Part shown: piece by piece, positions 8,354-16,366 of the stretch | Layout of the letters: the number at the start of each line of letters is the position of its first letter | How positions within the stretch are numbered: position 1 is the stretch's first letter | NCBI GenBank assembly: GCA_963828555.1 | Contig: CAWHEL010000002.1 | Span: 1,612,001 to 1,676,000, forward strand | Length of the DNA stretch: 64,000 nt | From: JADJPO01 sp963828555 | Lineage (GTDB): Bacteria; Actinomycetota; Actinomycetes; Actinomycetales; Kineosporiaceae | Direction of reading: 5' to 3' | Made by a program: the position numbers and the translations under genes | Notes under the pieces: model-generated | Database searches by the model: none | What the model was told of the DNA's origin: nothing | Seen by the model: only the letters and a program-made list of their open reading frames with translations

Positions 8354-9442
8354 TCAGGTGGTGCCGTCCGGCCGGCGGCCGAGCTCGGTCCGCACGATCC
8401 CGGTGCCGGCCACCAGGCTGCACAGCTTGCGGAAGGCCAGGTCACGGGGGAGCTGGTAGAGCCCGCAGTCGCTACTGATCACCAGCCGCTCGGCAGGGAT
8501 GTGTTGCAGGGCCAGCCGGATCCGGGCAGCCACCTCCTCCGGCGTCTCGACATGCGGGTTGAGCACCTCGATGACGCCGATCCCGAGGAGGCCCCTGGGG
8601 CGGTCCGTCCAGCCGGCGAGCAGGTCGAGCTCGACCATGCCGGGGCGCGCGGTCTCCAGGTGGATCTCGTTCCAGCCGGCCGGTCCGCCGGAGCTGAAGA
8701 GCTTCGCCAGGCAGCGGGCATTGGTGGCCGGGAAGGTGCTGTCCTGCCCGCGGGCGTTGCCGTAGCACATGTGCCAGACCAGGTGCGCATCGACGTCGCG
8801 GGCGGCGCGGGTCATCATGTCGAGCACCCAGCCGTCCCGCCCCTCGGAGGCCAGATAGGCCTGCTCGGTCACCTGGATGATGCCGGCGCCGTGCCCGGCG
8901 AGCCAGCGCAGTTCGGCATTGAACGCCTCGGCGATGTCGTGCCGCAGGGCCGCCACATCGCCGTAGTACTGGTCCTCGCACCAGGAGGCGACACTGGCCG
9001 GGCCCGCGTTGATGTTCACCTTGAACGGCTTGTCGGTGGCCAGGCGCATCGCGGCCAGGACGGGCCCGAGCACCGGGCGCACCCAGGCCACCTTCTCGCC
9101 CACGACGGGGCGGAAGTAGTCCTGCGTGCCGGGTGCCTCCCCGGCCGGCCCGTAGGGGCGGAAGCCGTTGAGTCGTAACGGGAAGAGCGTCATCTGGGCC
9201 TTGTCGTAGGGCGTCTCGCCCTGGAAGTACTGGTTGCCGTCGGTGACGATGTCCAGGCCGGCCAGGTCCTGGTCCTTGACGCACAGCCGGACGGCGTCCT
9301 CGTAGAGGGTGCGCTGATACATGTCGATGTAATCGACCTCACGGACCGACTCCCGCAGCACGCCGCCGCGCAGCCACAGCGGGCGCGGCCAGCTGCCCAC
9401 CATCGTCGTGGGAAGCAGGACATCCCTCTCGCCGACCAGCAT
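8354..9442 (-). CDS. MetE C-terminal/epoxyalkane:CoM transferase-like zinc enzyme (paralogue 1)
   Basis: A 362-residue TIM barrel of the cobalamin-independent methionine synthase C-terminal family, which also contains epoxyalkane:coenzyme M transferase. The zinc ligands are visible as His224-x-Cys226 (VWHMCYGN) and Cys326 (SSDCGLYQL). Other family features are PTTMVGSWPRP at the N-terminus and GLDIVTDGN near 62-70. At about 360 residues it lacks the N-terminal half of true MetE. The ATG at 9442 has GGGAGG upstream. It lies 51 bp downstream of the ComA-like gene on the same strand. It could activate the thiol of CoM toward an epoxide, or be a thioether-cleaving enzyme working in the opposite direction. 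The paralogue at 10560 is the other candidate. Confidence 0.75.
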   Translation of the reverse strand: MLVGERDVLLPTTMVGSWPRPLWLRGGVLRESVREVDYIDMYQRTLYEDAVRLCVKDQDLAGLDIVTDGNQYFQGETPYDKAQMTLFPLRLNGFRPYGPAGEAPGTQDYFRPVVGEKVAWVRPVLGPVLAAMRLATDKPFKVNINAGPASVASWCEDQYYGDVAALRHDIAEAFNAELRWLAGHGAGIIQVTEQAYLASEGRDGWVLDMMTRAARDVDAHLVWHMCYGNARGQDSTFPATNARCLAKLFSSGGPAGWNEIHLETARPGMVELDLLAGWTDRPRGLLGIGVIEVLNPHVETPEEVAARIRLALQHIPAERLVISSDCGLYQLPRDLAFRKLCSLVAGTGIVRTELGRRPDGTT

Positions 9443-9493
9443 TCGTCATCCTCCCGCGGGGTGGTGGATCGGGGCGTCGATCAGTGGCCTCGA

Positions 9494-10327
9494 TCAGTGC
9501 AGGTACGGGAAGGAGCCGGCGGCCCCCGCCTCCACGCGGTCCGGCGGCGTGTCCAGCCCGACCTCGGGCAGCAGGTCGAGGGTGTCCGAGCGCAGCCCGA
9601 GGCGCAGCGTCTCCAGGGCGATCACCTCGTCGGCGGGGATGTTGCCGAGATTGGCCACCGGGCCGAGCCGGCGCACGAACCAGGCCTGCTGGTCCTTGCG
9701 GGGGGACTCAAAAATGATCTTGGACGGGGGCAGATGCGTGGTGAGCGCCTCGACCAGGTCGGCCCGCACCTGGCCGGTTGGCAGGTAGAGGCCGACCGTG
9801 CCGCTCTCCCGGGCCTCGGCGATCAGCAGCGAGGCGCCCGCCTCGAGATCGCCGAGCATCTCCTCCACCCACGCCTCCGCGATCACATCCACCGTCGGGT
9901 TCTTCGAGCCGCACTCCGACAGCACGGTGAACTCCTGCGCGAGCCGGCGGATCAGCGCGCGCTTGCGCCCGATGTCCATGCCGAGTGCGCCGTTGGAGAC
10001 CTCGACATGGGTCACGCCGAGCCGGTGCATCCAGCGCACGTAGTCCTCGACCCGGCCCTGCTTGTCGCAGATCTCCAGCAGTGTTCCGCCCGGGCACATG
10101 TGGATGCCTGCGGCGCGGCACAGTGCGACCTTCGCCTTGACCCCGTCGGAGACGTACGCGGTGCCCCAGCCCAGTTTGACGATGTCGATGCAGTCGCCGG
10201 CGGTCTGGATCAACGACTCCAGCGCGACGTAGGACAGGCCCTTGTCCAGCACGTGGGTGAGGCCGTCGAGGCGCGGTTTGGGCGAGCGTGGGGGCAGGGT
10301 CAGGAAGCCCGGTCCGATCTGCTGCAC
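9494..10327 (-). CDS. phosphosulfolactate synthase family protein (ComA/XcbB1-like)
   Basis: A 277-residue (beta/alpha)8 protein of the ComA family, which adds sulfite to phosphoenolpyruvate to make phosphosulfolactate, the first step of coenzyme M synthesis. The family core is visible as KPRLDGLTHVLDKG (residues 17-30), DIVKLGWGTAYV (48-59) containing the conserved Lys51, GIHMCPGGTLLE, and VEVSNGALGMD. The C-terminal part has PTGQVRADLVEAL and FESPRKDQQAWF. The GTG start at 10327 follows GAGGAG. It heads a minus-strand pair with the MetE-like gene and is divergent from the main catabolic operon. Together with the lyases and the PLP enzyme at 1928-8337 it completes a plausible PEP-to-CoM pathway. 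Confidence 0.85.
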   Translation of the reverse strand: MQQIGPGFLTLPPRSPKPRLDGLTHVLDKGLSYVALESLIQTAGDCIDIVKLGWGTAYVSDGVKAKVALCRAAGIHMCPGGTLLEICDKQGRVEDYVRWMHRLGVTHVEVSNGALGMDIGRKRALIRRLAQEFTVLSECGSKNPTVDVIAEAWVEEMLGDLEAGASLLIAEARESGTVGLYLPTGQVRADLVEALTTHLPPSKIIFESPRKDQQAWFVRRLGPVANLGNIPADEVIALETLRLGLRSDTLDLLPEVGLDTPPDRVEAGAAGSFPYLH

Positions 10328-10559
10328 GGGGACTCCTCGGCGGGTGTCGGGGGGCGCTCGGCGAGTGGTGGCGTCCGGAGTATCTCGCCGCGATGAGCGG
10401 GCCCGATGTGGCCTGACGGGACGAATTTGCACGAGGACTCTGTCCTTCCCGCACGCGGTTCCCGGCCGCTCGGCGGGTCTACCGTCCTGACAGCCGTCCG
10501 TGTGACCTGGCCCACAGTGCGAAACGGCAACGGGGCCGTGACCGAGGAGAAGAGAGTCG
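10328..10559. promoter_or_regulatory. divergent promoter region between ComA-like and CoM transferase-like genes
   Basis: These 232 bp separate two start codons that point away from each other and must hold both promoters. At 10418-10425 the minus strand reads TTCGTCCC within an AT-richer patch, resembling the core of the 14-bp motif found at 930 and 18452. No confident -35/-10 pair stands out. The right end provides the site GAGGAGAAGAGAG for the gene at 10560. Confidence 0.5.
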
Positions 10560-11669
10560 ATGAGAGTCGGAGACAAGGACATTGCGATCCCGACGTCCAT
10601 GGTCGGGAACTACCCGAATCCCCGGTGGTGGGACGCCGGCCCGGTGCGGGACTGGGCGGGAGACCAGGAGCCGCCGGACGCCTTCATCCGGGAGGCGTTC
10701 CAGGACGCCATGCAGGCCCTCGCGCACGACCAGGAGTCGGCGGGCCTGGACATCATCACGGACGGACGGTTGCACGGGGACAACTACGCCGACCAGGCCG
10801 TCTACTACTACTTCCGCCGTCTCGGCTACGACCTGAAGGGCGGCCACCTCGGCTTCCCGATCTACAGCCGGCTGCACGCCGGCACGCTGCACACGGAGTT
10901 GAAGCGGCGCGGCGCGATCATGGTCGAGCAGGCCAAGGCGCTGAAGAAGGCCACGAGCAAGGCCACCAAGGTGCAGTACACCGGTGTGCAGGTGCTGGCG
11001 CAGTGCACGAACGACCTGCACTACGACAACCCCCGCGACCGGGCGATGGACCTGGCCGCGGCGATGAACGAGGACATCCTCGAAGTCGACGCCCTCGGCG
11101 TGGACTTCATCCAGCTGGACGAGTTCACCTGGCCCTACTTCTACGAGGACTGGGCGATCGAGGCGTTCAACCGTGCCGTTCAGGGGGTGCAGAACGCGCA
11201 GATCATCGTGCACATCTGCTGGGGGAACTGGGGCGGCACGCCGGCCTACTACCCCGACGAGACGGCGCAGGCGGGCGAGGTCTTCGACCTCACCCAACGC
11301 AAGGGCGCCGCCCCGTCCGCCACCGCCTCGGTCATCCCGAAGTCCTACGAGGCGAAGTTCGACATCCTCAACCTGGAGAACTGCGGGCGCCGCTCCGACG
11401 ACCTCTCCGGTCTCGACGTGATCAAGAATCACCCCCTGCCGGACGGCGTGAACTTCTGGGCCGGCGTCATCGACGTGAAGTCGACGATCACCGAGACCGC
11501 TGAGGAGGTCTGCGACCGGATCATGCGCCTGGCGGAGTACATCCCGCCGGACCGCCTGGGCGTCACCACCGACTGCGGCCTCATCCTCCTGCAGCGCTAC
11601 ATCGCCGTGGACAAGCTGCACGCCCTCGCCGCCGGTGCGGAGCTGGCCCGCAAGAAGTTGGGCGTCTGA
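10560..11669 (+). CDS. xecA: epoxyalkane:coenzyme M transferase-like enzyme (MetE C-terminal family, paralogue 2)
   Basis: A 369-residue zinc-dependent thiol alkyltransferase of the MetE C-terminal/EaCoMT family. It attacks an epoxide with the CoM thiolate to form a hydroxyalkyl-CoM. The His218-x-Cys220 pair (IIVHICWGNWGG) and Cys339 (TDCGLILL) are the zinc ligands. Also visible are PTSMVGNYPNP, GLDIITDGRLHGDNY and QLDEFTWPYF. The length and ligand spacing fit XecA-type enzymes better than methionine synthases. The ATG at 10560 follows a GAGGAG site. It is the first gene of the plus-strand operon leading into flavoprotein, dehydrogenase and CoA-activation genes, which is the expected gene order for epoxide catabolism. 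The symbol is by analogy; the natural epoxide is unknown. Confidence 0.8.
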   Translation: MRVGDKDIAIPTSMVGNYPNPRWWDAGPVRDWAGDQEPPDAFIREAFQDAMQALAHDQESAGLDIITDGRLHGDNYADQAVYYYFRRLGYDLKGGHLGFPIYSRLHAGTLHTELKRRGAIMVEQAKALKKATSKATKVQYTGVQVLAQCTNDLHYDNPRDRAMDLAAAMNEDILEVDALGVDFIQLDEFTWPYFYEDWAIEAFNRAVQGVQNAQIIVHICWGNWGGTPAYYPDETAQAGEVFDLTQRKGAAPSATASVIPKSYEAKFDILNLENCGRRSDDLSGLDVIKNHPLPDGVNFWAGVIDVKSTITETAEEVCDRIMRLAEYIPPDRLGVTTDCGLILLQRYIAVDKLHALAAGAELARKKLGV

Positions 11670-11681
11670 CCGAACCCCTGA

Positions 11682-11750
11682 CTCATGCTCCGCGGGGCTG
11701 TCGGAATCGCGCGGCTGGACAGCGAGAACGACTGCCCTGCGGGGCATGAG
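11682..11750 (+). other. long imperfect inverted repeat between the CoM transferase and flavoprotein genes
   Basis: The arms at 11682-11698 (CTCATGCTCCGCGGGGC) and 11734-11750 (GCCCTGCGGGGCATGAG) pair at 15 of 17 positions around a 35-nt loop. It lies in the 111-bp gap inside an otherwise tightly packed operon. It could be a processing or partial-termination structure that sets expression of the transferase above the downstream genes, or a two-site operator. No U-run follows, so a simple intrinsic terminator is unlikely. Confidence 0.45.
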
Positions 11751-11780
11751 CGGGTTGTGGACCGAGAGGAGAGGGAGCGC

Positions 11781-13088
11781 GTGGGGCGGCGGCTGGTGGT
11801 CATCGGGGGTGGGGCGGCGGGCATGTCGGCGGCCTCGGCGGCGCGGCGGACCGATCCCACGCTGGAGGTGGTGGTGCTCGAGGCCACCGGGTACGTCGCG
11901 TACGGACTGTGCGGGATCCCTTACTACTTGGCCGGTCTGGTGGCCACGGCCGAAGATCTGCTCGCGTACCCGGCGCAGCACTTCAGCTCCGCGCGGGGGA
12001 TCGACGTGCGCCTGCACGCCCGGGCGGTCGCACTCGACCCGGTCGGGCGCTGGGTGACCTACCGGCACGAGGGCGCCACCCACCGGATCTCCTACACCAG
12101 CCTGGTGGTCACCGCCGGCGCCGCGCCCGTGGCCGTTCCGCTGCCCCGCCTGCCCGAGGACCGAGTGTTCACCATCCGCACCCTGGAGGACGCCCGCGCC
12201 CTGCGCAGCCTGCTCGACGCGGGCAGGATCGGCCGGGCGGTGGTCGTCGGTGCCGGGTACATCGGTCTGGAGATGGCCGAGGCGCTTGCCGCCCGGGGCT
12301 GCGACGTCACGGTGGTCGAGCGGCTCGACCGGGTGCTGACCACGCTCGACGCCGAACCGGCCGCACTGGTGGAGAAGCATGTCCGCGACCACGTCGACCT
12401 GCGCCTGAGCACCGACGCCGCCGACGCCTGCGATCCGGTGCCCGACCTCGCGGTGCTCGCCGTCGGCGTCCGCCCCGCGGCGACCGTCGCCTCGGCCGCC
12501 GGGGCACTCACCGGTCCGGCCGGTGCCCTGCTGGTCGACGCCCAGATGCGCACCAGCCTGGACGGCGTGTGGGCCGCAGGTGACTGTGTCGCGCCACTGC
12601 ACCAGGTCACCGGGTCGCCCGCCTACGTACCGCTCGGCACTACGGCGAACAAGACCGGTCGCATCGCCGGAACCGTCGCCGCCGGCAGAGACGCCGCCTT
12701 CGGCGGCATCCTCGGCACCGCGGTGGTCAAGGTGTTCGACCTCGAGGTGGCTCGCACCGGCCTGACCCTCGACGAGGCCCGTGCCGCCGGTCTCGACGCG
12801 CAGGCCACGGACGTCGTCCACCGATCGAGGGCCAAGTACTACCCGGGAGCGGAGATGCTGCACGTCCGGCTCGTGCACGGTGCCGGTGGGCGCCTGCTCG
12901 GCGCCCAGCTGGTCGGCCGGGAGGGCGCCTCCAAGCGGGTCGACGTCGTCGCGGCCGCCCTGCATGCCGGTCTCGGTGTGCACGATCTCGCCGGGTTCGA
13001 TCTCGCCTACGCGCCGCCGTACTCGCCCGTCTACGACCCCCTGCTGATCGCTGCCCAGGCGGCCGAGCGAACGATGGAGCGGGTATGA
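11781..13088 (+). CDS. CoA-disulfide reductase-like FAD/NAD(P)H oxidoreductase
   Basis: A 435-residue flavoprotein of the CoA-disulfide reductase/NADH oxidase family, which uses one active cysteine. It has an N-terminal FAD motif VIGGGAAGMSA, the catalytic Cys44 in AYGLCGIPYY, an NAD(P)H motif VVVGAGYIGLEMAE near residue 155, a second FAD motif VWAAGDCV, and a C-terminal dimerisation domain with YAPPYSPVYDP. The GTG start at 11781 has GAGGGAG upstream. CoA-disulfide reductase genes recur in ethene and isoprene degradation clusters, probably to keep thiol cofactors reduced or to split a mixed disulfide. Here a CoM disulfide or CoM-S-S-CoA substrate is plausible but unproven. The stop overlaps the next start (ATGA at 13085). 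Confidence 0.8.
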   Translation: MGRRLVVIGGGAAGMSAASAARRTDPTLEVVVLEATGYVAYGLCGIPYYLAGLVATAEDLLAYPAQHFSSARGIDVRLHARAVALDPVGRWVTYRHEGATHRISYTSLVVTAGAAPVAVPLPRLPEDRVFTIRTLEDARALRSLLDAGRIGRAVVVGAGYIGLEMAEALAARGCDVTVVERLDRVLTTLDAEPAALVEKHVRDHVDLRLSTDAADACDPVPDLAVLAVGVRPAATVASAAGALTGPAGALLVDAQMRTSLDGVWAAGDCVAPLHQVTGSPAYVPLGTTANKTGRIAGTVAAGRDAAFGGILGTAVVKVFDLEVARTGLTLDEARAAGLDAQATDVVHRSRAKYYPGAEMLHVRLVHGAGGRLLGAQLVGREGASKRVDVVAAALHAGLGVHDLAGFDLAYAPPYSPVYDPLLIAAQAAERTMERV

Positions 13089-13819
13089 GGCCACGGATCG
13101 CCCTGGTCACCGGCGGCGCCTCGGGGATCGGACGGGCCAGCTGCGCACGGCTGCTCGCCGACGGCTTCACCCTCGCCGTCTGCGACCTCGACGAGGCCGG
13201 CGCGATCGCCTCCGCCGGGCCGGCCGGCCTCGGTCGCGCCGTCGACGTCACCGACGCGACAGCGGTCGAGGCGTTCGTCGGCGAGGTCGTGGCCGCCTTC
13301 GGCCGGATCGACGTGCTGGTCAACAACGCCGGCATCGCCGGCAACCCGGAGGCCACGGTCCTGCACACCACTCCGGTCCAGGAGTGGGACCGGGTGCTGG
13401 CCACCAACGTTCGCGGGCCATTCCTGTTCTGCCGCAGCGTGTTACCGGTGATGATCGACCAGGGAGGCGGTCACGTGATCACGATCGCCTCGGTCGCCGG
13501 CCAGGTCGCCTTTCCCGGCCGCAGCGCCTACACCACGTCCAAGGGTGCGGCCCTGATGCTCGCGAAGTCGATCGCGGTGGACTACGCGGCCCACGGGATC
13601 CGCAGCAACGCGGTGTGCCCCGGGATGGCCCTCACCGGAATGACCAAGTGGCGACTCGACGTCCCCGAACTCCGGGACGCCATCGAGTCGAGGATCCCGC
13701 TCGGCCGGGTCGCCGACGCCGACGACGTCGCCGACCTGGTGTCCCTGCTCGCATCAGAGCGCATCGGCTACATGACCGGCTCTGCGCTGGTCATCGACGG
13801 AGGGTATACATCGCTGTGA
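13085..13819 (+). CDS. short-chain dehydrogenase, candidate 2-hydroxyalkyl-CoM dehydrogenase (first of pair)
   Basis: A 244-residue classical SDR. The NAD-binding motif TGGASGIGRAS is at residues 10-20, DV at about 56, NNAGIAG at about 79, the catalytic Ser in TIASVAGQ and the Tyr/Lys in YTTSKGA. The C-terminal PGMALTGMTK and DGGYTSL are typical. In epoxide carboxylation, two SDRs of opposite stereospecificity oxidise (R)- and (S)-2-hydroxypropyl-CoM before carboxylation. This gene and its overlapping neighbour fit that arrangement exactly. Which enantiomer this one uses cannot be read from the sequence, because the CoM sulfonate-binding residues lie in the variable C-terminal region. Confidence 0.8.
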   Translation: MRPRIALVTGGASGIGRASCARLLADGFTLAVCDLDEAGAIASAGPAGLGRAVDVTDATAVEAFVGEVVAAFGRIDVLVNNAGIAGNPEATVLHTTPVQEWDRVLATNVRGPFLFCRSVLPVMIDQGGGHVITIASVAGQVAFPGRSAYTTSKGAALMLAKSIAVDYAAHGIRSNAVCPGMALTGMTKWRLDVPELRDAIESRIPLGRVADADDVADLVSLLASERIGYMTGSALVIDGGYTSL

Positions 13820-14613
13820 CGACCGACGATTCCACCACCACCACCACGACCGGCCGGCTCGCCGGCAAGGTCGCCCTGATCACCGGGGGCGGCTCGGGCA
13901 TCGGCCGGGCCGCGGCACTCCGGTTCGCCGCCGAGGGCGCCGCGGTCGGCGTCCTCGACCGTGACAGTGAGGCCGCCGCAGGCACCGTCGCGCTGGTCGG
14001 GGCCGAGGGGGGCAGGGCGCTCGCGCTCACCGCGGACGTCGGGGACGCCGCCCAGGTCGGTGCCGCCGTGGACTCCCTGGTCGCCGCCTTCGGCGGGCTG
14101 CACACTCTGTACAACAACGCCGGGGTGGACTCCCGGGGTTCGGTGGCCGTCGCCGAGGAGGCCGACTGGGACCGCTGCTTCACGGTGAACGTGAAGGGCA
14201 CCTACCTGGTGTCGCAGGCAGCGCTGAAGCACATGGGCCCGGGCTCCTCGATCACCAACCAGGGGTCGGTGGCCGGCCTGGTCGGAGTGATGAACTTCGC
14301 GGCCTACTGCGCGGCGAAGGGTGCGGTGGTCGCGCTCACCCGGTCGATGGCGGTCGACCTCGCCGGCCGCGGTGTGCGGGTGAACGTGATCTGCCCGGGC
14401 ACCGTCTACACCCCCTTGATGGAGCCGATGCTGCGCGCCCGCGGCGACGGCGACCTGGAGGCCGGGCTGGCCAAGACGCTCGTGAAGTACCCGATCGGCC
14501 GCCTCGGCGACCCGATCGACATCGCCAACGTCGCCCTGTTCCTGGCCAGCGACGAGGCTGCCTTCATGACCGGTTCGGTCGTGGCGGCCGACGGCGGCAT
14601 GACGGCACAGTGA
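13816..14613 (+). CDS. short-chain dehydrogenase, candidate 2-hydroxyalkyl-CoM dehydrogenase (second of pair)
   Basis: A 265-residue classical SDR starting at GTG 13816, overlapping the stop of the first SDR (GTGA). The N-terminus has an unusual threonine run (STTTTTTG). Motifs are TGGGSGIGRAAA, NNAGVDS, the catalytic Ser in NQGSVAGLVG, and AAYCAAKGA with the Tyr/Lys pair. PGTVYTPLMEPMLRARG in the substrate loop contains several arginines that might bind the CoM sulfonate. It differs clearly from the first SDR, as expected for enzymes of opposite stereospecificity rather than a recent duplication. Assignment to CoM substrates rests on operon context. Confidence 0.8.
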   Translation: MTTDDSTTTTTTGRLAGKVALITGGGSGIGRAAALRFAAEGAAVGVLDRDSEAAAGTVALVGAEGGRALALTADVGDAAQVGAAVDSLVAAFGGLHTLYNNAGVDSRGSVAVAEEADWDRCFTVNVKGTYLVSQAALKHMGPGSSITNQGSVAGLVGVMNFAAYCAAKGAVVALTRSMAVDLAGRGVRVNVICPGTVYTPLMEPMLRARGDGDLEAGLAKTLVKYPIGRLGDPIDIANVALFLASDEAAFMTGSVVAADGGMTAQ

Positions 14614-14623
14614 GCCGGCCACG

Positions 14624-15532
14624 ATGACGGGCTTCCATCTCGGTGCCGCCAAGCAGAGCACGCTGGCGCAGGCCGCGGCGCTGGTGCACGACGGTGCCAC
14701 GATCGCGCTCGGCGGCGGCCTGTGCTCACGACTGCCGATGGCCCTGGTGCGCGAGCTGGTCCGTCAGGGCCGACGCGGGCTGCGCGTGGTGGGCTCCGCG
14801 CACAGCATCGACGTCGACCTGCTGATCGCCGTCGGCGCCGTGGCGATCTGCGAGGAGAGCTACGTCGGCTTCGAGCAGGACCTCGGCCTGGCGCCGGCGT
14901 TCCGGCGCGGCGCCGAGAGCGGCTCGCTCGAGGTGCGCGAGAGCTCGTGCGTGACCATGCTCACCCAGTTGCGGGCGGCCGAGATGGGTGTGCCGTTCAT
15001 GCCGGTGCGCGGGCTCAAGGGCACCGACCTGCTCGGGCTGCACCCCGAGTACGCCGCGGTGACCTGCCCGTTCACGGGCGAGGAACTGGTCGTCGTGCCG
15101 CCGATCAGCCCGGATGTCGCGCTGCTGCATGCACCGATCGGCGACGCGCTCGGCAATCTGCATCTCGACCAGCCGTACGTGCTGGACGAACGGTTCGCCC
15201 ACGCCTCCCGTGCGGTCGTGGCGACCGTCGACCGGATCGTGGACACCGCGGAGGTGGCCGCGGCCGGCGTCACCGTGCCTGCGCACTGCCTCGCCGCGGT
15301 GGTGGAGGTGCCGTTCGGGGCGCACCCCACCGCCTGCTATCCCGGATACGCCTACGACCGCGGTCATCTCACCGAGTACGTGGCGGCGGCGACCGCCGGC
15401 GGCGAGGCCCTCGAGGCCTACCTCGATCGCTACGTGCGCAGCGGCGAGGACGCCTACCGCGCCCTGGTCGACGCCGAGCGGCTCCAGGGCTGGTCGACCT
15501 CCGACGAGACCTGGCAGGAGCTGTTCCGATGA
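14624..15532 (+). CDS. CoA-transferase subunit A (glutaconate/3-oxoacid type)
   Basis: A 302-residue alpha subunit of a class I (family I) CoA-transferase. The family pattern LVHDGATIALGGGL is at the N-terminus, with LRVVGSAHSIDVDLLI, a central PVRGLKGTDLL, and a region with PISPDVALLHAPIGDALGNLHL. It overlaps the beta-subunit gene by four bases (ATGA at 15529). Such a pair could convert acetoacetate or another 3-oxoacid made by the 2-KPCC-like enzyme to its CoA ester. It resembles glutaconate CoA-transferase A more than the short AtoD type, so a longer or branched acid is possible. Confidence 0.8.
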   Translation: MTGFHLGAAKQSTLAQAAALVHDGATIALGGGLCSRLPMALVRELVRQGRRGLRVVGSAHSIDVDLLIAVGAVAICEESYVGFEQDLGLAPAFRRGAESGSLEVRESSCVTMLTQLRAAEMGVPFMPVRGLKGTDLLGLHPEYAAVTCPFTGEELVVVPPISPDVALLHAPIGDALGNLHLDQPYVLDERFAHASRAVVATVDRIVDTAEVAAAGVTVPAHCLAAVVEVPFGAHPTACYPGYAYDRGHLTEYVAAATAGGEALEAYLDRYVRSGEDAYRALVDAERLQGWSTSDETWQELFR

Positions 15533-16362
15533 CCGGCACTGAGACCGACGCCGACAGCTGGACGCTGGACGAGTGGTTCGTGGTCGTGCTGGCCCGGACC
15601 ATCGGTGACGGTGAGGTGGTCTTCCACGGGTTCGCCAGCCCCTGCGCCCAAGTGGCGATGCACGTCGCCCGGCGCACCCATGCACCGGGCATGCTGCTGA
15701 TCGAGGGGGCGACCTACGCGGTCGACCCGGTGCCGGCATTCATCCCGCCGACCGGTAACGACCTGGCACTGCATCGGGATGCGGTGTACCGCATGCGGTT
15801 CGAGGAGTTCTTCGACGCCGCCTGCCGCGGCGCCGTCGACCGGATGTTCCTGTCCGGCGGGCAGATCGACGCTCACGGCAACACCAACGTCACCGCCATC
15901 GGCGGCATGCCCCGCCCGAAGATCAAGCTCGGCGGCGGCGGGGGCGGCGCGAACATCAGCGCGACCATCGGGGCGCTGACCCTGTGGACCTCGCGGCACC
16001 GCAGCGGCCGCACCCTGGTGCCGGCGCTCGACTTCCTCACCGACCTCGGCCACGTCACCCCGGCGGGCACCCGGGCCGAGCTCGGCTACACCGGTGGTGG
16101 CCCGCAGTGGCTGGTCACCGAGCTCGGCGTCTTCGACTACCTCGACGGGCATGCCCGGCTGCGGTCGACCTTTCCCGACGTGACCCGCGAGGACGTCGAG
16201 CGGGCAACGGGTTTCGAGCTCCGGGTCGCCGACGTGGTCGAGGTGCTCGGGGATCCGACCGCAGCCGAGCTCGCCGCCGTCCGGGCCGTCGATCCGCTCG
16301 GGGTGCGTCGCTCCGAGTTCGGCCCCGGTGAGCTCGAGCGCCGCTTCGATCGCGCAGGCTGA
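15529..16362 (+). CDS. CoA-transferase subunit B (glutaconate/3-oxoacid type)
   Basis: A 277-residue beta subunit partnering the gene just upstream. LLIEGATYAVD (about residues 58-68) is in the position of the catalytic-glutamate loop, though the usual E-N-G or E-S-G motif is changed to E-G-A. It also has LSGGQIDAHGNTN and a glycine-rich KLGGGGGGANI, a variant of the beta-subunit glycine loop. Then come VTPAGTRAELGYTGGGPQWLVTE in two blocks and PLGVRRSEFGP at the end. The altered active-site loop means substrate or even mechanism may depart from characterised members. The next gene starts four bases after this stop. Confidence 0.75.
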   Translation: MTGTETDADSWTLDEWFVVVLARTIGDGEVVFHGFASPCAQVAMHVARRTHAPGMLLIEGATYAVDPVPAFIPPTGNDLALHRDAVYRMRFEEFFDAACRGAVDRMFLSGGQIDAHGNTNVTAIGGMPRPKIKLGGGGGGANISATIGALTLWTSRHRSGRTLVPALDFLTDLGHVTPAGTRAELGYTGGGPQWLVTELGVFDYLDGHARLRSTFPDVTREDVERATGFELRVADVVEVLGDPTAAELAAVRAVDPLGVRRSEFGPGELERRFDRAG

Positions 16363-16366
16363 GCCG

